IMG/VR virus record: IMGVR_UViG_3300042922_000923
Location: 62,001 to 126,000 of that record
Length of the DNA: 64,000 bases
Strand: one strand, 5' to 3'
Source of the DNA: a virus
The translations under genes and the position numbers were made by a program. How positions within the stretch are numbered: the first letter of the stretch is position 1; each line of letters begins with the position of its first letter. Below, piece after piece: positions 36,450-45,968 of this stretch. The notes under the pieces were generated by a model, which did not search any database, had not been told where the DNA came from, and worked only from the letters and a program-made list of their open reading frames with translations.

Positions 36450-37895
36450 TTAGTGAATTAATCCAAAGCTAGGAGATGCCTTGATATTCTTGAATTTCAT
36501 CCACTTTTTAGGAGCAAATAATTGAGGTACACCATATATTAGAATCATCCATCTGTATGAAGGAGAAAGAGTTGCCAAATTCATCTTCATCATTGGAGCT
36601 AGTTGCTTAAATTGAATAACATCTGGAGTAAGTTGTCCCATAAATGAAGTATAAGTGTTAGGCATTGTTTCATTCTTATCATAGCAAGTGATTGAAGTTC
36701 CAGCATCGTTTTGAGAAGCAGGTACTTCTAACACACAGTAAGCTTGAGTACCATCCTTTTCAGTTCTATAAACTCTAAACCATTCAGGAGCTACAGCCAT
36801 AGATGCAGCATTCTTTATAGTTAAAGTAACTGATTTATTTAATCCAGTTGAGTCAATAGCTACAGTAGTAGCTGCTGTAGGTAGAGATTCACCATGTCTA
36901 CTACAAGCTGTGACATAATAAGTGTAAGTACCTACACCTGAAGGATTAAAGTCACCAGCATCATTTACTCCTGTTCCTGTTGATACAGCAGCAGTAATGC
37001 TTGCAGGAATTGTAGGACATTGTTGACCACCAGTAGCCTTTGTAGGAAGTGGAGCAGTCTTTTGAAGGAATAAATCTGAACTAAAGTCGATTGGTCCTCC
37101 AATAGATTGGAATTTGTTTATTGTTAAGCCTGCTTGATATGTGCTTGCAGTAGGCATAATAACTCTTTCCTTAGGGAAGAATGTCTCAGAGAATTTTGCT
37201 AATGTTTCAAATGGTAGGAATAAATCGGTAGGAACACCGTAATTTTCGATTATCATTTGAGCACCACGATTTATATCAGTATCTTGAAGATCATTACCTC
37301 TTAGGTCAATTACATTGTCAGGATCTATCAAGTTATTTAATCCATCAAATTGAACACCTTCATTACCATTAGCAGCTAATCTTGAGTTACCCCAGAATAA
37401 TCCTGTTTCTAACTTCTTCATTAACCAAAGAATACCATTTCTGTTTTCAAGAGAAATAACGTCTCCATGAGCACTATTTACAAGTGTCATAGGGTGAGTT
37501 ACGCTTCTAGTAGTTCCTAAGAACTTAACAAAGCTTGCCTTTCTTTGGTAACTAGAATCTTCTTCATCCGGTAAAATACCTTCACCAACGAATCCTCCAC
37601 CTTCTGAACCATAGCTAGTTAATTGATTGTACTCTTCAACAGTAGAGTAAGCAGGAGCTTTATATATCTTTTTCCAGAATACAATTTGTTTTTCATTGTA
37701 AGTTAATACCTTCAATGAGTTTTCTAATGATTCGACTTGTAAAGCTGCACCATTAACTTGTCCAGATACACCATCTGCATATCCATAGTTTCCTGTGTTT
37801 AAGGCTTTACTTAATTGAGCTAATGATTGTGAGCTTCCCATACCAAACCCACTACCAAAATTTACATAATCGCTTATTGATACTACACCATTCAT
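36450..37895 (-). CDS. Major capsid protein with inserted Ig-like domain
   Basis: 481 residues, encoded after protease and scaffold genes with GGAGGTG before the ATG. The N-terminal 290 and C-terminal 70 residues are consistent with an HK97-type shell protein (GEGILPDEEDSSYQRK, FLPFETLAKFSETFF). Residues about 300-410 form a fibronectin/Ig-like beta domain (GTYTYYVTACSRHGES) likely displayed on the capsid surface. Confidence 0.85.
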   Translation of the reverse strand: MNGVVSISDYVNFGSGFGMGSSQSLAQLSKALNTGNYGYADGVSGQVNGAALQVESLENSLKVLTYNEKQIVFWKKIYKAPAYSTVEEYNQLTSYGSEGGGFVGEGILPDEEDSSYQRKASFVKFLGTTRSVTHPMTLVNSAHGDVISLENRNGILWLMKKLETGLFWGNSRLAANGNEGVQFDGLNNLIDPDNVIDLRGNDLQDTDINRGAQMIIENYGVPTDLFLPFETLAKFSETFFPKERVIMPTASTYQAGLTINKFQSIGGPIDFSSDLFLQKTAPLPTKATGGQQCPTIPASITAAVSTGTGVNDAGDFNPSGVGTYTYYVTACSRHGESLPTAATTVAIDSTGLNKSVTLTIKNAASMAVAPEWFRVYRTEKDGTQAYCVLEVPASQNDAGTSITCYDKNETMPNTYTSFMGQLTPDVIQFKQLAPMMKMNLATLSPSYRWMILIYGVPQLFAPKKWMKFKNIKASPSFGLIH

Positions 37896-37910
37896 AACTA
37901 CACCTCCAAA

Positions 37911-38771
37911 TTATTGTCTTGATGAAGCAATTTGATTTATTCTAGTTTCTACTTCAGGTCTTAAAGGAGAACCAGACTCTAAATTAAGAATATCCATAGG
38001 CATTACGGTATCTCCTTTTTCAAAGAGTTCCATAGCTATAGTTGTTTTTTCGGATTTACTAAGAGGTTGGTTTTCTTCTCCGATACTCTTAGTAAAGTTT
38101 TTATTGTGAACAGATAAGTCTCTTACTGACTTTCTCATGGTTGGTTGACCTTCCATTTCTTCAATTCTTGTAGACATATCTTCCATTTTTTCAGAAATTG
38201 ATTTAACTAAGCTAGTTAATTGCACGTTTTGTTGCATAGTAGCTTCTTGAGCTTTAAACAATGCTCCAAATGATTTTGCAAAAGCACCAACTACATTTTC
38301 ATCTGGTCCTTTTTGTTCTAGAGCATTTTTAACTCCTTCTAAAGACTTAGAAAGCTCTACAGTAACTCTACTTAAGAAAGGACTAACATCTAGAACATTT
38401 CCTTCAGGAGAATTTTGTACTGATTTTTCTAATGATTCAGGATCAGTAGATTTCTTGCAGTCATCTTTGTCTTTATCTCCTTTTTTATCATCAGAAGTAT
38501 CTCCATTTTTAGGATCTGAAATGTCGGCAGCATTAACGTCACCTTCTGATTTTTGAATAGTACCTGAAAAAGCACCTTCATCTTCATCAAGTTTCTTACC
38601 TGTTTTACCTGCTGCATCTGACAAAGAACCATTTGCAGTAGCTGCATCAGAATCTGCCTTTGCTATTGAAGCTGTAACTTGAGATTGAGCACCTTGAAAA
38701 TTCTCAGATTTTACTACTAAATTTTCAGCTTCTTGTGTCATATTTAATAATGATTTAATTAAATCGCTCAT
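37911..38771 (-). CDS. Putative scaffold protein
   Basis: 286 residues between the prohead protease and the capsid gene, the usual place of the scaffold. It is highly charged and low in aromatic residues, with coiled-coil-like stretches and a KGDKDKDDCKK low-complexity patch, as expected for a protein cleaved out of the prohead. AGGAGG precedes the ATG. Confidence 0.7.
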   Translation of the reverse strand: MSDLIKSLLNMTQEAENLVVKSENFQGAQSQVTASIAKADSDAATANGSLSDAAGKTGKKLDEDEGAFSGTIQKSEGDVNAADISDPKNGDTSDDKKGDKDKDDCKKSTDPESLEKSVQNSPEGNVLDVSPFLSRVTVELSKSLEGVKNALEQKGPDENVVGAFAKSFGALFKAQEATMQQNVQLTSLVKSISEKMEDMSTRIEEMEGQPTMRKSVRDLSVHNKNFTKSIGEENQPLSKSEKTTIAMELFEKGDTVMPMDILNLESGSPLRPEVETRINQIASSRQ

Positions 38772-38787
38772 TAAACTTACCTCCTAC

Positions 38788-39582
38788 TTATTTTTCATTT
38801 TCATATTTAAAAACTATATTTTGAGCATCTTGTCTAGAGACTCCAGTAGATACTTGTAAAAATAATATAGCTTCATTAACACTTAGAGATTTATTAACTA
38901 GCAACTGGTCTTTCAGCAAATTACGTTTTTCCTTTGCTTCATCTGAATCATCACAAAGAGTAGATAGATTTTTTAAAGATGTATCCAAGGATTCTCTCTT
39001 TAAACAACTTCCATTATTCTCTTCATCTAGATTAAATTCATAGCCAGCATCACATGCTTTTGATATGTCATAATTATCTTCAGTAAAGCTCTTTATTACT
39101 GCTTCCCATGTAGCAGTAGGGTTAACTGGATTAGCTGTAATTGCACAGTTGTATATAAGTGCTTTTAAAATTTTGCCTGTTTCAGACTTCTTTAGAATCT
39201 TACCTTCTACAGAAAATCCAAGTCTTCTAGGAGCATTCGATTTCTGAAGAGCTACAGCTGTTTCCCACATACGATCAGCAATATCTACACCTCTAAGAAG
39301 TGTACCTTCTACATATAAACCTTTTGAATCAATCTTTGTTTTTGACTTATCTGGATAACCTAATATGATTGAATTATCATGGTCATAATTGAACCAGCCA
39401 TGATTAACAAAGTTTGAAATGTCTAGTCCAGATTGTAGAATACTTTCATCTTGCCTATCTTTAAATGAGTTTGAAGCATAACCTCTAATTCTACGTTCAC
39501 CTTTATCAGAAGAATCTGACTTCTCAATATCTATTTCAAAAGGTACAAAGAACGCAAAGTCACTTTTTGATCTAGCTTTCAC
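38788..39582 (-). CDS. Prohead protease
   Basis: 264 residues, GTG start after GGAGGTG. RRIRGYASN, the histidine in FNYDHDN and the serine in RRLGFSVEG fit the herpes/phage prohead serine protease fold. The C-terminal third is an acidic extension with a CDAGYEF patch, possibly a scaffold-like tail. It processes head proteins during maturation. Confidence 0.83.
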   Translation of the reverse strand: MKARSKSDFAFFVPFEIDIEKSDSSDKGERRIRGYASNSFKDRQDESILQSGLDISNFVNHGWFNYDHDNSIILGYPDKSKTKIDSKGLYVEGTLLRGVDIADRMWETAVALQKSNAPRRLGFSVEGKILKKSETGKILKALIYNCAITANPVNPTATWEAVIKSFTEDNYDISKACDAGYEFNLDEENNGSCLKRESLDTSLKNLSTLCDDSDEAKEKRNLLKDQLLVNKSLSVNEAILFLQVSTGVSRQDAQNIVFKYENEK

Positions 39583-39605
39583 CTTTATTCACCTCCTGCT
39601 CTTTT

Positions 39606-39618
39606 CAGTAATAATATT
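39606..39618 (-). promoter_or_regulatory. Candidate late promoter of the head-tail operon
   Basis: AATATTATTACTG on the minus strand, 23 bases before the protease GTG, with CTATGTGTAC about 10 bases upstream. Matches the late-promoter motif and heads the long head-tail operon. Confidence 0.55.
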
Positions 39619-39708
39619 CTTAAGCGTACACATAGCAGTTTTATGAGCAAATAAAATTTAAATATAAATACTTGGAAAAAATAAATAGAATACTATTTTC
39701 AACAATAA

Positions 39709-39738
39709 TTTACAAAGTATTCAAAAATAAGGTATAAT
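39709..39738 (+). promoter_or_regulatory. Sigma-A-type promoter for the HTH regulator
   Basis: TTTACA and TATAAT are separated by 18 bases, about 40 bases before the coding start. This near-consensus promoter suggests expression by unmodified host polymerase, unlike the flanking late genes. Confidence 0.7.
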
Positions 39739-39787
39739 AAATTTGTACAATATACAGAGTGCTTTATAAAGAGAGGCAATGGTGAAT

Positions 39788-40741
39788 ATGTATGACAAAG
39801 ACAATGATATTAATAGCATTTTCTTAGAAGATTCAAGAACTAAAAAAAGAATAGCAATAGGAATTCATTCTAGAGCTAGTAGAAGAGGTTATATTAAAGG
39901 TGGTGTAAGAACTCAAAGTGACTATTTAAGTAAAAAAGAAAAGAATAAACTAAATGGAGAGGTGCGAATATATAATATGTACGATGATTATAAGAACTTA
40001 GAAAATTGTGATTTGACTGAAATATTTAAAAAGGAACCTAATGAAATTAAAGCTATTTTGACTATGATGAAAGAAAATAATACTGCTAATGCAATATGCA
40101 AAAAATTTAAATTTTCAAATGGGACATTATATAATTTATATAAAAAATATGGAGTTTACATAGAGAAAAAAGAACGTAGAGTACCTGCATTGAAACAGAA
40201 TAATTCAACGTTACCAAACATTATTTTAACTAAAGAGAAATTTGATTTACTTGATTCCTTAGATAAAGGGAGATATATTTTACATATAAAAGAGCTTAAG
40301 AAACTAAGTTCAAGAGATCTTGCTGCTAAACTTAATGTATCTAAATCTATGCTAACTTACTATACAGATAAACTTAAAAATTCAAATAAAAAAGATGAAC
40401 CTGAAAATAAAATTGTGCCTAAAGACAGTATTCCTAAAGAAGTTCTAGAAGAGGTTGCATTTACTTCTGAGGAAAAAGAAGATAACTCTGAGAGTGCATT
40501 GTTATATAAGAGGATACAGGACCTAGAAAGAGAAATTCTAGAAACCAAAAATGAAAATAAAAAATTAGTGGACCATTTAATGGAACTTTCAAAGACTGAT
40601 AAAAAAGAACAAGGCCTAAAAATAGATATTAATGGATCTTATTCTAAAGAGGAATTAAGTGATAGACTGCTTTCACTAGATCATATAACTCTAGAAAATA
40701 AGACATATAGAATAGCATTGCACTTAGAAGAAGAGCTTTAA
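39788..40741 (+). CDS. Helix-turn-helix regulatory protein
   Basis: 317 residues from the ATG at 39788; the ATG at 39779 is only 2 bases from GAGAGG and GTG at 39782 is possible. Two HTH-like segments are visible: AICKKFKFSNGTLYNLYKKY and SSRDLAAKLNVSKSMLTYY. A C-terminal coiled coil follows. It is a single plus-strand gene between two late minus-strand blocks with a host-type promoter and its own terminator, so a regulatory role in early or middle infection is likely. Confidence 0.6.
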   Translation: MYDKDNDINSIFLEDSRTKKRIAIGIHSRASRRGYIKGGVRTQSDYLSKKEKNKLNGEVRIYNMYDDYKNLENCDLTEIFKKEPNEIKAILTMMKENNTANAICKKFKFSNGTLYNLYKKYGVYIEKKERRVPALKQNNSTLPNIILTKEKFDLLDSLDKGRYILHIKELKKLSSRDLAAKLNVSKSMLTYYTDKLKNSNKKDEPENKIVPKDSIPKEVLEEVAFTSEEKEDNSESALLYKRIQDLEREILETKNENKKLVDHLMELSKTDKKEQGLKIDINGSYSKEELSDRLLSLDHITLENKTYRIALHLEEEL

Positions 40742-40748
40742 ATATATA

Positions 40749-40776
40749 AGCCTAGCTAATAATTAGCTAGGCTATA
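40749..40776. terminator. Hairpin terminator between converging genes
   Basis: AGCCTAGCTA pairs with TAGCTAGGCT around a 5-base loop between two converging stop codons. The U tract is poor on the plus strand and TTATATATTT on the minus strand. Confidence 0.65.
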
Positions 40777-40782
40777 CTAGTG

Positions 40783-41076
40783 TTACTCAGAAGGACTATT
40801 ATCACTAGATTCATTTGGTGCATCTGTAGTAGTAGTTCCTGTTGTAGGAGCTGGTAAATATGCAAGAGTTTCATCATATTCTTGCTGATTTATCCATCCG
40901 TTTTTTAATGCTTCATCAAACTCAAATCTATAAAAGTTTAATGCCGCATACTGTTCTACTGCATCATAGTACCCATCTGCAATGCTTGGATATCCATCTC
41001 TAGGTGTTAATCTGTATGTCCCAAACCTATAAATGTTTAGAGCATAAGTTGAAGTTCTAAAAGGTAATAATGCCAT
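40783..41076 (-). CDS. Small tail-fibre accessory protein (XkdX-position)
   Basis: 97 residues. Tyrosine-rich N-terminal half (RTSTYALNIYRFGTYRL), then a threonine/serine-rich tail. Last gene of the fibre group; in PBSX-like phages one or two small proteins occupy this position. Unknown function. Confidence 0.6.
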   Translation of the reverse strand: MALLPFRTSTYALNIYRFGTYRLTPRDGYPSIADGYYDAVEQYAALNFYRFEFDEALKNGWINQQEYDETLAYLPAPTTGTTTTDAPNESSDNSPSE

Positions 41077-41133
41077 AAGTAAACCCTCTTTTCATCTTTA
41101 ATTTTTATTAAAATAACTACAATTAAGTAATTA

Positions 41134-41403
41134 TTATAAGCTTGTTATAAAGTCTATCATTTGTGATAAATTAGTGTTTGTTGTAGCCAAACTTTGTTTT
41201 AAAACATCAATTTCACTTGGAACAGGTGTTGAAGGAACTACTATTGGATCTGGCTTACCATTTGGATAAGCTTTTTCAAATTCATCAAATAGTTCTAATT
41301 CCTCTTTTGTTGCTCCATCTCTTGGTATACATTTAATAAAGCCATCATCATTAGTTATTATTAGAACATTATCTATTAAATTAGTTTTATTTAAATCTAA
41401 CAT
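41134..41403 (-). CDS. Small tail-fibre accessory protein (XkdW-position)
   Basis: 89 residues with AGGAGG before the ATG, directly after the long tail fibre gene. A short beta N-terminus and a C-terminal helix ending TNTNLSQMIDFITSL. Perhaps a fibre chaperone or attachment protein; position is the only support. Confidence 0.6.
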   Translation of the reverse strand: MLDLNKTNLIDNVLIITNDDGFIKCIPRDGATKEELELFDEFEKAYPNGKPDPIVVPSTPVPSEIDVLKQSLATTNTNLSQMIDFITSL

Positions 41404-41413
41404 AATCTGCCTC

Positions 41414-44278
41414 CTATATTCTTCCTCTACAGTCTGAAATTAATTTTAATCCGATATTACAACCATAATTTTTTATATCAGTTATAGTAGAACCATCTGA
41501 AGTATACCAGCGTATAAAAACACTTGACTTAGATGGAACAACTGCATTTAAATTAAACTTATTTGTAACATCTATAGAATCTGCTGTACCTTGTCCTTTC
41601 CAAATACTAAAACTCGATATGGATACTATAGGCATAACTTTTTTTATCACTCCAAAATGTAATAGTATTGATACATACAAATTACCTCCAGTGTGGTAAT
41701 AAGAAATATTTGGTCTAAAAGAATATGGGTTAGTAAAGTCTATAGTCTCATATAAACTCAAGTCAACAATAGAATCTAAGATACTATCGTGTTGTTGCCT
41801 ATTGTTGACTTCTTCCTGAATATTTTCTATGGTTCCTACGATATCCTGACCATATGAACAACTTATAACACCAATCTGTGGTGCTTGAGTTGCTAATATT
41901 TTATAATCTACAGTATAAGTTGAATTAATATCAAAATTAGCTACCGTCCATGCTAAAAATTCTCTTCCGTATCCCCTACCAGTATCATATCCACTTCTAT
42001 TATATTTAGAGTCAAAAATTAAATTTCTATAAGCATTACTTATTGATTCAACTTTATACTTTAAAGGAGAATTAAAAGTTGTATCATTCAAATAATAATT
42101 ATTGCTACCTCCACCTAATACTGGATTGGCGACTTCCTCTAGTATAATTCCAGAGTCTAAATACAAATAATTATCTCCTACATCAAATTTAGGAATATCC
42201 CCCTTAACATTACAGTTAAGATCTGTAGTAGGTTCTGGATTCTGCAATTTATAATGTAACTGATATCCTGGGTACCCAGGTGCCACATTGTTTTTACAGT
42301 AATTAAGTAATGGAGTACTAGCTATTCCATCATCTTCTTTCACAACTACAGTGCCGATAGAAGCACTATGAGTTATTGCAGATATAGTTAAAGTATTTGA
42401 GGATATCGCAGTTATAGTTCTTCCCCATACTGTACCATCGTCACACACTAGGGCTAACCCATCCCCAACTGAGAATATTGAACTATTTTCAACAACTAGT
42501 GAGGTAGAACCACTTGTATAAGTAGATGATAATTTAGTAGATGGCCCTCCACTGGGAAGGCTACCGTCTACAATACTTATCCACGTTACATATCTACCAT
42601 TGGTGCTAAAAAGAGCTTTCCAACCATTCATAAAACATTTAACTTCATCGTTGTTAGGATTTATGTTTTCTGTCCATCCTGTATCTGTGTCTGATACTTG
42701 TGGATAAATATTAGTATATGATTTTAAGATATTTAAAGAATCTGTCTTAGTAGATGTACCAATATTCTCAATAGTCAAGATTTTACTATCATATTTTGTA
42801 AAAATAACACTCGAAATATCACCATTATCTATAAAATTAGGTAACGAAGACTTTGCTAGTTTTATAGATTTCCAACTAGTAGCATCTGCATCAAATTGCC
42901 AGTCATAATCCTTACCAAATAGAGTTTTATGCTTCCACCATATTTGACCAGTAACTTTCCCATTACTGTAGGTAATAGAATCATCAGAAGTTAACTTAGT
43001 TTCTAATACTGTTCTTTCAATTCTACAAGGTTTGTATGCAGATGGAGCGGTTGTTCCTTCTACTAACATTATATTTCTAAATGTACATGTTGTACTTGGC
43101 GATACAATGTGCATTAATATTGCAATTTTAGAATTACTATCACTATTAAAAGTTCCACTTTCAGAAATTAATGTTACAACATCACTTGAAAAAACTCTTA
43201 CTGATCCTCCATTAGTTGTTGTTCCTTGTAAATAGTAATTTGTATTAGGTTTTACATTTAAAATTTGCTTTACCCATGTACCACTACTAGATGGTGATGT
43301 AACGCTAAATACTCCATTCAATACTGAAAAAGCTGTTGTTACCAAGGTATTAGGTGTCCACCATGCAGTTCCTTCTTCACCATTACCATTTCTAATTAAG
43401 TTATCATGTTTTATCTCAAGGTACGGATTTGTTAAACAGGTATAGGAATCTACGTAAGGATATTTAGATAAAAGAGTATCTACGCCTAAAGCATACTCAG
43501 AAGAAGTTATTTCATTAATCATTATTCCATCAACATAAGCATATTGTCCACTTGTACCTGTAACATATATTGCTAATACATTTAAAGAATTAAAATCAGA
43601 TGGTTGTATTACTACTCCTACCCTATTAAACTTAGTAGTATCTGTTACTGTTGCACTTGAAATAGTAGTTCCACCACCAGTAGAATCTTTCATTACTTTT
43701 ACACTTGTAGCATTTCCATTTTTCAAATATGCACTAAATAAATAATATTTAGAGGTATCTAAATTATATTTCGATATAGGATTATTTATATTGGCATTTG
43801 TACCGGTAAGATTTATCTTAATTCCAATATTCCCATCTAAATTAGTAGTAGCAGTAACATTATTCCACTTACTTACATCTTCACAATTTCCATCTTTACC
43901 TAATAAGTTCACTAATGTTTTGCCCTTAATACTAAACTCAGGAGATGTAGAAACCTTTCCTGAATTAGTAATAACATTATTCATACCATAACTAATAGTT
44001 GGAGTTGCTATAACTGATGCTGAAAGATTATCAGATAAAGATTTTATTTTTGAATTAGTATCGTCTATGTTATACGTATTTTCATTTATTGCATCTACTA
44101 CAGATTTATTATCTGTATTTAAATTAGCTACATTTCCTATCTCATTCTGATATATATTTTCTAAAGTTTTATCATTATTTAAGATAACTGCATCTCCAGA
44201 AGTATATACATCAACGTCTTCTATTATAGTTCCATCTGAATCAACAGAGTGAATACGTGCTTTTTTTAAATTAGACAT
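41414..44278 (-). CDS. Long tail fibre/receptor-binding protein
   Basis: 954 residues. The first 70 residues match the start of the tailspike-like protein at 10453-11958 (YTSGDAVILNN and an NAxNENT stretch). Then come several carbohydrate-binding-module-like beta-sandwich segments (NLLGKDGNCEDVSKWNN; NTNYYLQGTTTNGGSV). It probably shares a docking site with the tailspike and provides alternative receptor recognition. AAAGGAG is 13 bases before the ATG, a rather long spacing. Confidence 0.75.
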   Translation of the reverse strand: MSNLKKARIHSVDSDGTIIEDVDVYTSGDAVILNNDKTLENIYQNEIGNVANLNTDNKSVVDAINENTYNIDDTNSKIKSLSDNLSASVIATPTISYGMNNVITNSGKVSTSPEFSIKGKTLVNLLGKDGNCEDVSKWNNVTATTNLDGNIGIKINLTGTNANINNPISKYNLDTSKYYLFSAYLKNGNATSVKVMKDSTGGGTTISSATVTDTTKFNRVGVVIQPSDFNSLNVLAIYVTGTSGQYAYVDGIMINEITSSEYALGVDTLLSKYPYVDSYTCLTNPYLEIKHDNLIRNGNGEEGTAWWTPNTLVTTAFSVLNGVFSVTSPSSSGTWVKQILNVKPNTNYYLQGTTTNGGSVRVFSSDVVTLISESGTFNSDSNSKIAILMHIVSPSTTCTFRNIMLVEGTTAPSAYKPCRIERTVLETKLTSDDSITYSNGKVTGQIWWKHKTLFGKDYDWQFDADATSWKSIKLAKSSLPNFIDNGDISSVIFTKYDSKILTIENIGTSTKTDSLNILKSYTNIYPQVSDTDTGWTENINPNNDEVKCFMNGWKALFSTNGRYVTWISIVDGSLPSGGPSTKLSSTYTSGSTSLVVENSSIFSVGDGLALVCDDGTVWGRTITAISSNTLTISAITHSASIGTVVVKEDDGIASTPLLNYCKNNVAPGYPGYQLHYKLQNPEPTTDLNCNVKGDIPKFDVGDNYLYLDSGIILEEVANPVLGGGSNNYYLNDTTFNSPLKYKVESISNAYRNLIFDSKYNRSGYDTGRGYGREFLAWTVANFDINSTYTVDYKILATQAPQIGVISCSYGQDIVGTIENIQEEVNNRQQHDSILDSIVDLSLYETIDFTNPYSFRPNISYYHTGGNLYVSILLHFGVIKKVMPIVSISSFSIWKGQGTADSIDVTNKFNLNAVVPSKSSVFIRWYTSDGSTITDIKNYGCNIGLKLISDCRGRI

Positions 44279-44306
44279 AGGTAGACTTCATCTCCTTTAT
44301 CTTTTT

Positions 44307-44316
44307 TAATAATATA
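44307..44316 (-). promoter_or_regulatory. Candidate late promoter of the tail fibre gene
   Basis: TATATTATTA on the minus strand followed by AAAAAAG, with TATGTAC 10-15 bases upstream. A partial match to the late-promoter motif. Confidence 0.45.
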
Positions 44317-44349
44317 CAATAAAGTACATAATTAATTTTTGATAAAAAA

Positions 44350-44371
44350 AAGAGCAGTGTAAACTGCTCTT
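44350..44371 (-). terminator. Terminator overlapping the portal stop codon
   Basis: On the minus strand AAGAGCAGT and ACTGCTCTT flank a 4-base loop and are followed by eight T. The stem includes the last bases of the portal gene, so coding and termination signals overlap. Confidence 0.88.
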
Positions 44372-45932
44372 AAACATCTATTTCTATATTTACTGATTTT
44401 TTAACATCATCTTGTTCATTTTCAGAAGGATCTACTGGAGCTTGAGCATTTTGCTGCATCATTTGTTGTTGTTGAGCTTGTTGAAGTTGCTGCATAACAG
44501 TCATAGCTCTTTGTTGCTGTTGTTGTTGTAGATTAGACATATACTGAACAAATACACCATCTAGAATAATATCTCCATTCTCAAGTGGTTCTTGATCGTG
44601 TTCTGCACGTATTTCATTTACAGTTTTATAAGTCTTAACTTGTGATGCATCGAGTTCAGCTTGATCCTTTTCAGAGTTTTCATTAAGACCTTTAAATATA
44701 AATATAAAATCAGGACTAAATTGCCAGATAATATACTTATTTATTAAACTTGCTACGAAAGTCAACAAAGGCTTTAATCCTTTATCTTTAGATTGATTAA
44801 ATTTTTCTTTATGTCCACCTTCCATCATAGAAGCACCTTTTCCACCAACGCCACCGTTATTAGGAAAATTGACTTCAGCTGGATCTATTTGAAAAACTGC
44901 ACATGAAATATTAATTAGATAATTCATCCATTTCTCAAATTCCATTTCTCTATTAGACTGAGATACATTAATATATTCTAATCCATTTGGAACATTCATA
45001 ATTGGAGTCTTCCATGCTCCTGTAAGTCCACTTACTTGTGCGTGCCACTGTCTTTTAAAGGACTCTAATGTTTCAAGATTTACTTCATTGGTCCCCGACT
45101 TTATATTAATTATACCCTTTGTAGTACCACCTTGACTAAAAAATCTAGAATTATATTCTTCTGCAAATAGATGTGCAGTGACTTGATGCATAATTTGCTC
45201 AAGTTCTCCAAATCCATAAGGCTGAATATCAATATCTGTTCTAGGATTACGTACTCCAAAAGCTAAATTTCTAGAATTAAATACAGCTTCAATTTTACCA
45301 TTAATAACTTGAACCCATTTAACCTTCTCTGGATCATTAGAATACTCTGCATATACTGAATCTTTGTCCTTTTCTGAAGCAGCTCTTATTGTTGCTGCAT
45401 CAACTGCTAGTATTTCAGCAGGTCTTCCTTTTCTATCTGGTACAACTTCAAAAGCAACTTGATCGTAAGTAAGAGAGTCTCTGAGTATCTTTTTAACGAA
45501 TGTATCAAATGAATCCCTATCCATATCGTCATCAAATCCACAGTTCTCCAAAAACATCTCCAGGGCCAAGATAACCTTCTTTTGTTCATCCGTAGGAGAA
45601 GCTTTAGGATCTCTCAATTTTATTTCATATCCAAGTCCATCCTCACTAAATTTTGCAGGTTTAGTAAAATTTGATACTTGATTTATTCTGGTAAGGATAA
45701 TAGAACTAATAACTGCATTCTTTGCAGCCATTTTTTTTAATATATCATAACTTAAAGAGAAAGGTCTATCCTTGTATCCTGCTGCATCTATCAAAGACAT
45801 AGGATCAAAATACACTGCTGTAGGTGATTGTGCAGGCATACTTTTTGCTAAATTAAAATTTATTGGTTGAAATTCTTTAGAGTAACTAACAGTACCCTCT
45901 GATTTCTTAAATACACTACTAAATGGTCCCAT
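44370..45932 (-). CDS. Portal protein
   Basis: 520 residues from the ATG at 45932, which has AAAGGAGG upstream; a longer in-frame start would read through the ribosome-binding site. The pattern of long helices with a WVQVINGKIEAVFNSRNLAF segment, EYNSRFFSQGG and a glutamine-rich C-terminal tail fits phage portals. It lies after the MuF gene. It forms the dodecameric packaging ring. Confidence 0.85.
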   Translation of the reverse strand: MGPFSSVFKKSEGTVSYSKEFQPINFNLAKSMPAQSPTAVYFDPMSLIDAAGYKDRPFSLSYDILKKMAAKNAVISSIILTRINQVSNFTKPAKFSEDGLGYEIKLRDPKASPTDEQKKVILALEMFLENCGFDDDMDRDSFDTFVKKILRDSLTYDQVAFEVVPDRKGRPAEILAVDAATIRAASEKDKDSVYAEYSNDPEKVKWVQVINGKIEAVFNSRNLAFGVRNPRTDIDIQPYGFGELEQIMHQVTAHLFAEEYNSRFFSQGGTTKGIINIKSGTNEVNLETLESFKRQWHAQVSGLTGAWKTPIMNVPNGLEYINVSQSNREMEFEKWMNYLINISCAVFQIDPAEVNFPNNGGVGGKGASMMEGGHKEKFNQSKDKGLKPLLTFVASLINKYIIWQFSPDFIFIFKGLNENSEKDQAELDASQVKTYKTVNEIRAEHDQEPLENGDIILDGVFVQYMSNLQQQQQQRAMTVMQQLQQAQQQQMMQQNAQAPVDPSENEQDDVKKSVNIEIDV

Positions 45933-45953
45933 AGAAAATTCCTCCTTTTCTAT

Positions 45954-45964
45954 GTAGTAATATA
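45954..45964 (-). promoter_or_regulatory. Candidate late promoter of the portal gene
   Basis: TATATTACTAC on the minus strand, 22 bases before the portal start. It overlaps the stop codon region of the MuF gene. Weaker match to the late-promoter motif. Confidence 0.4.
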
Positions 45965-45968
45965 GCAT

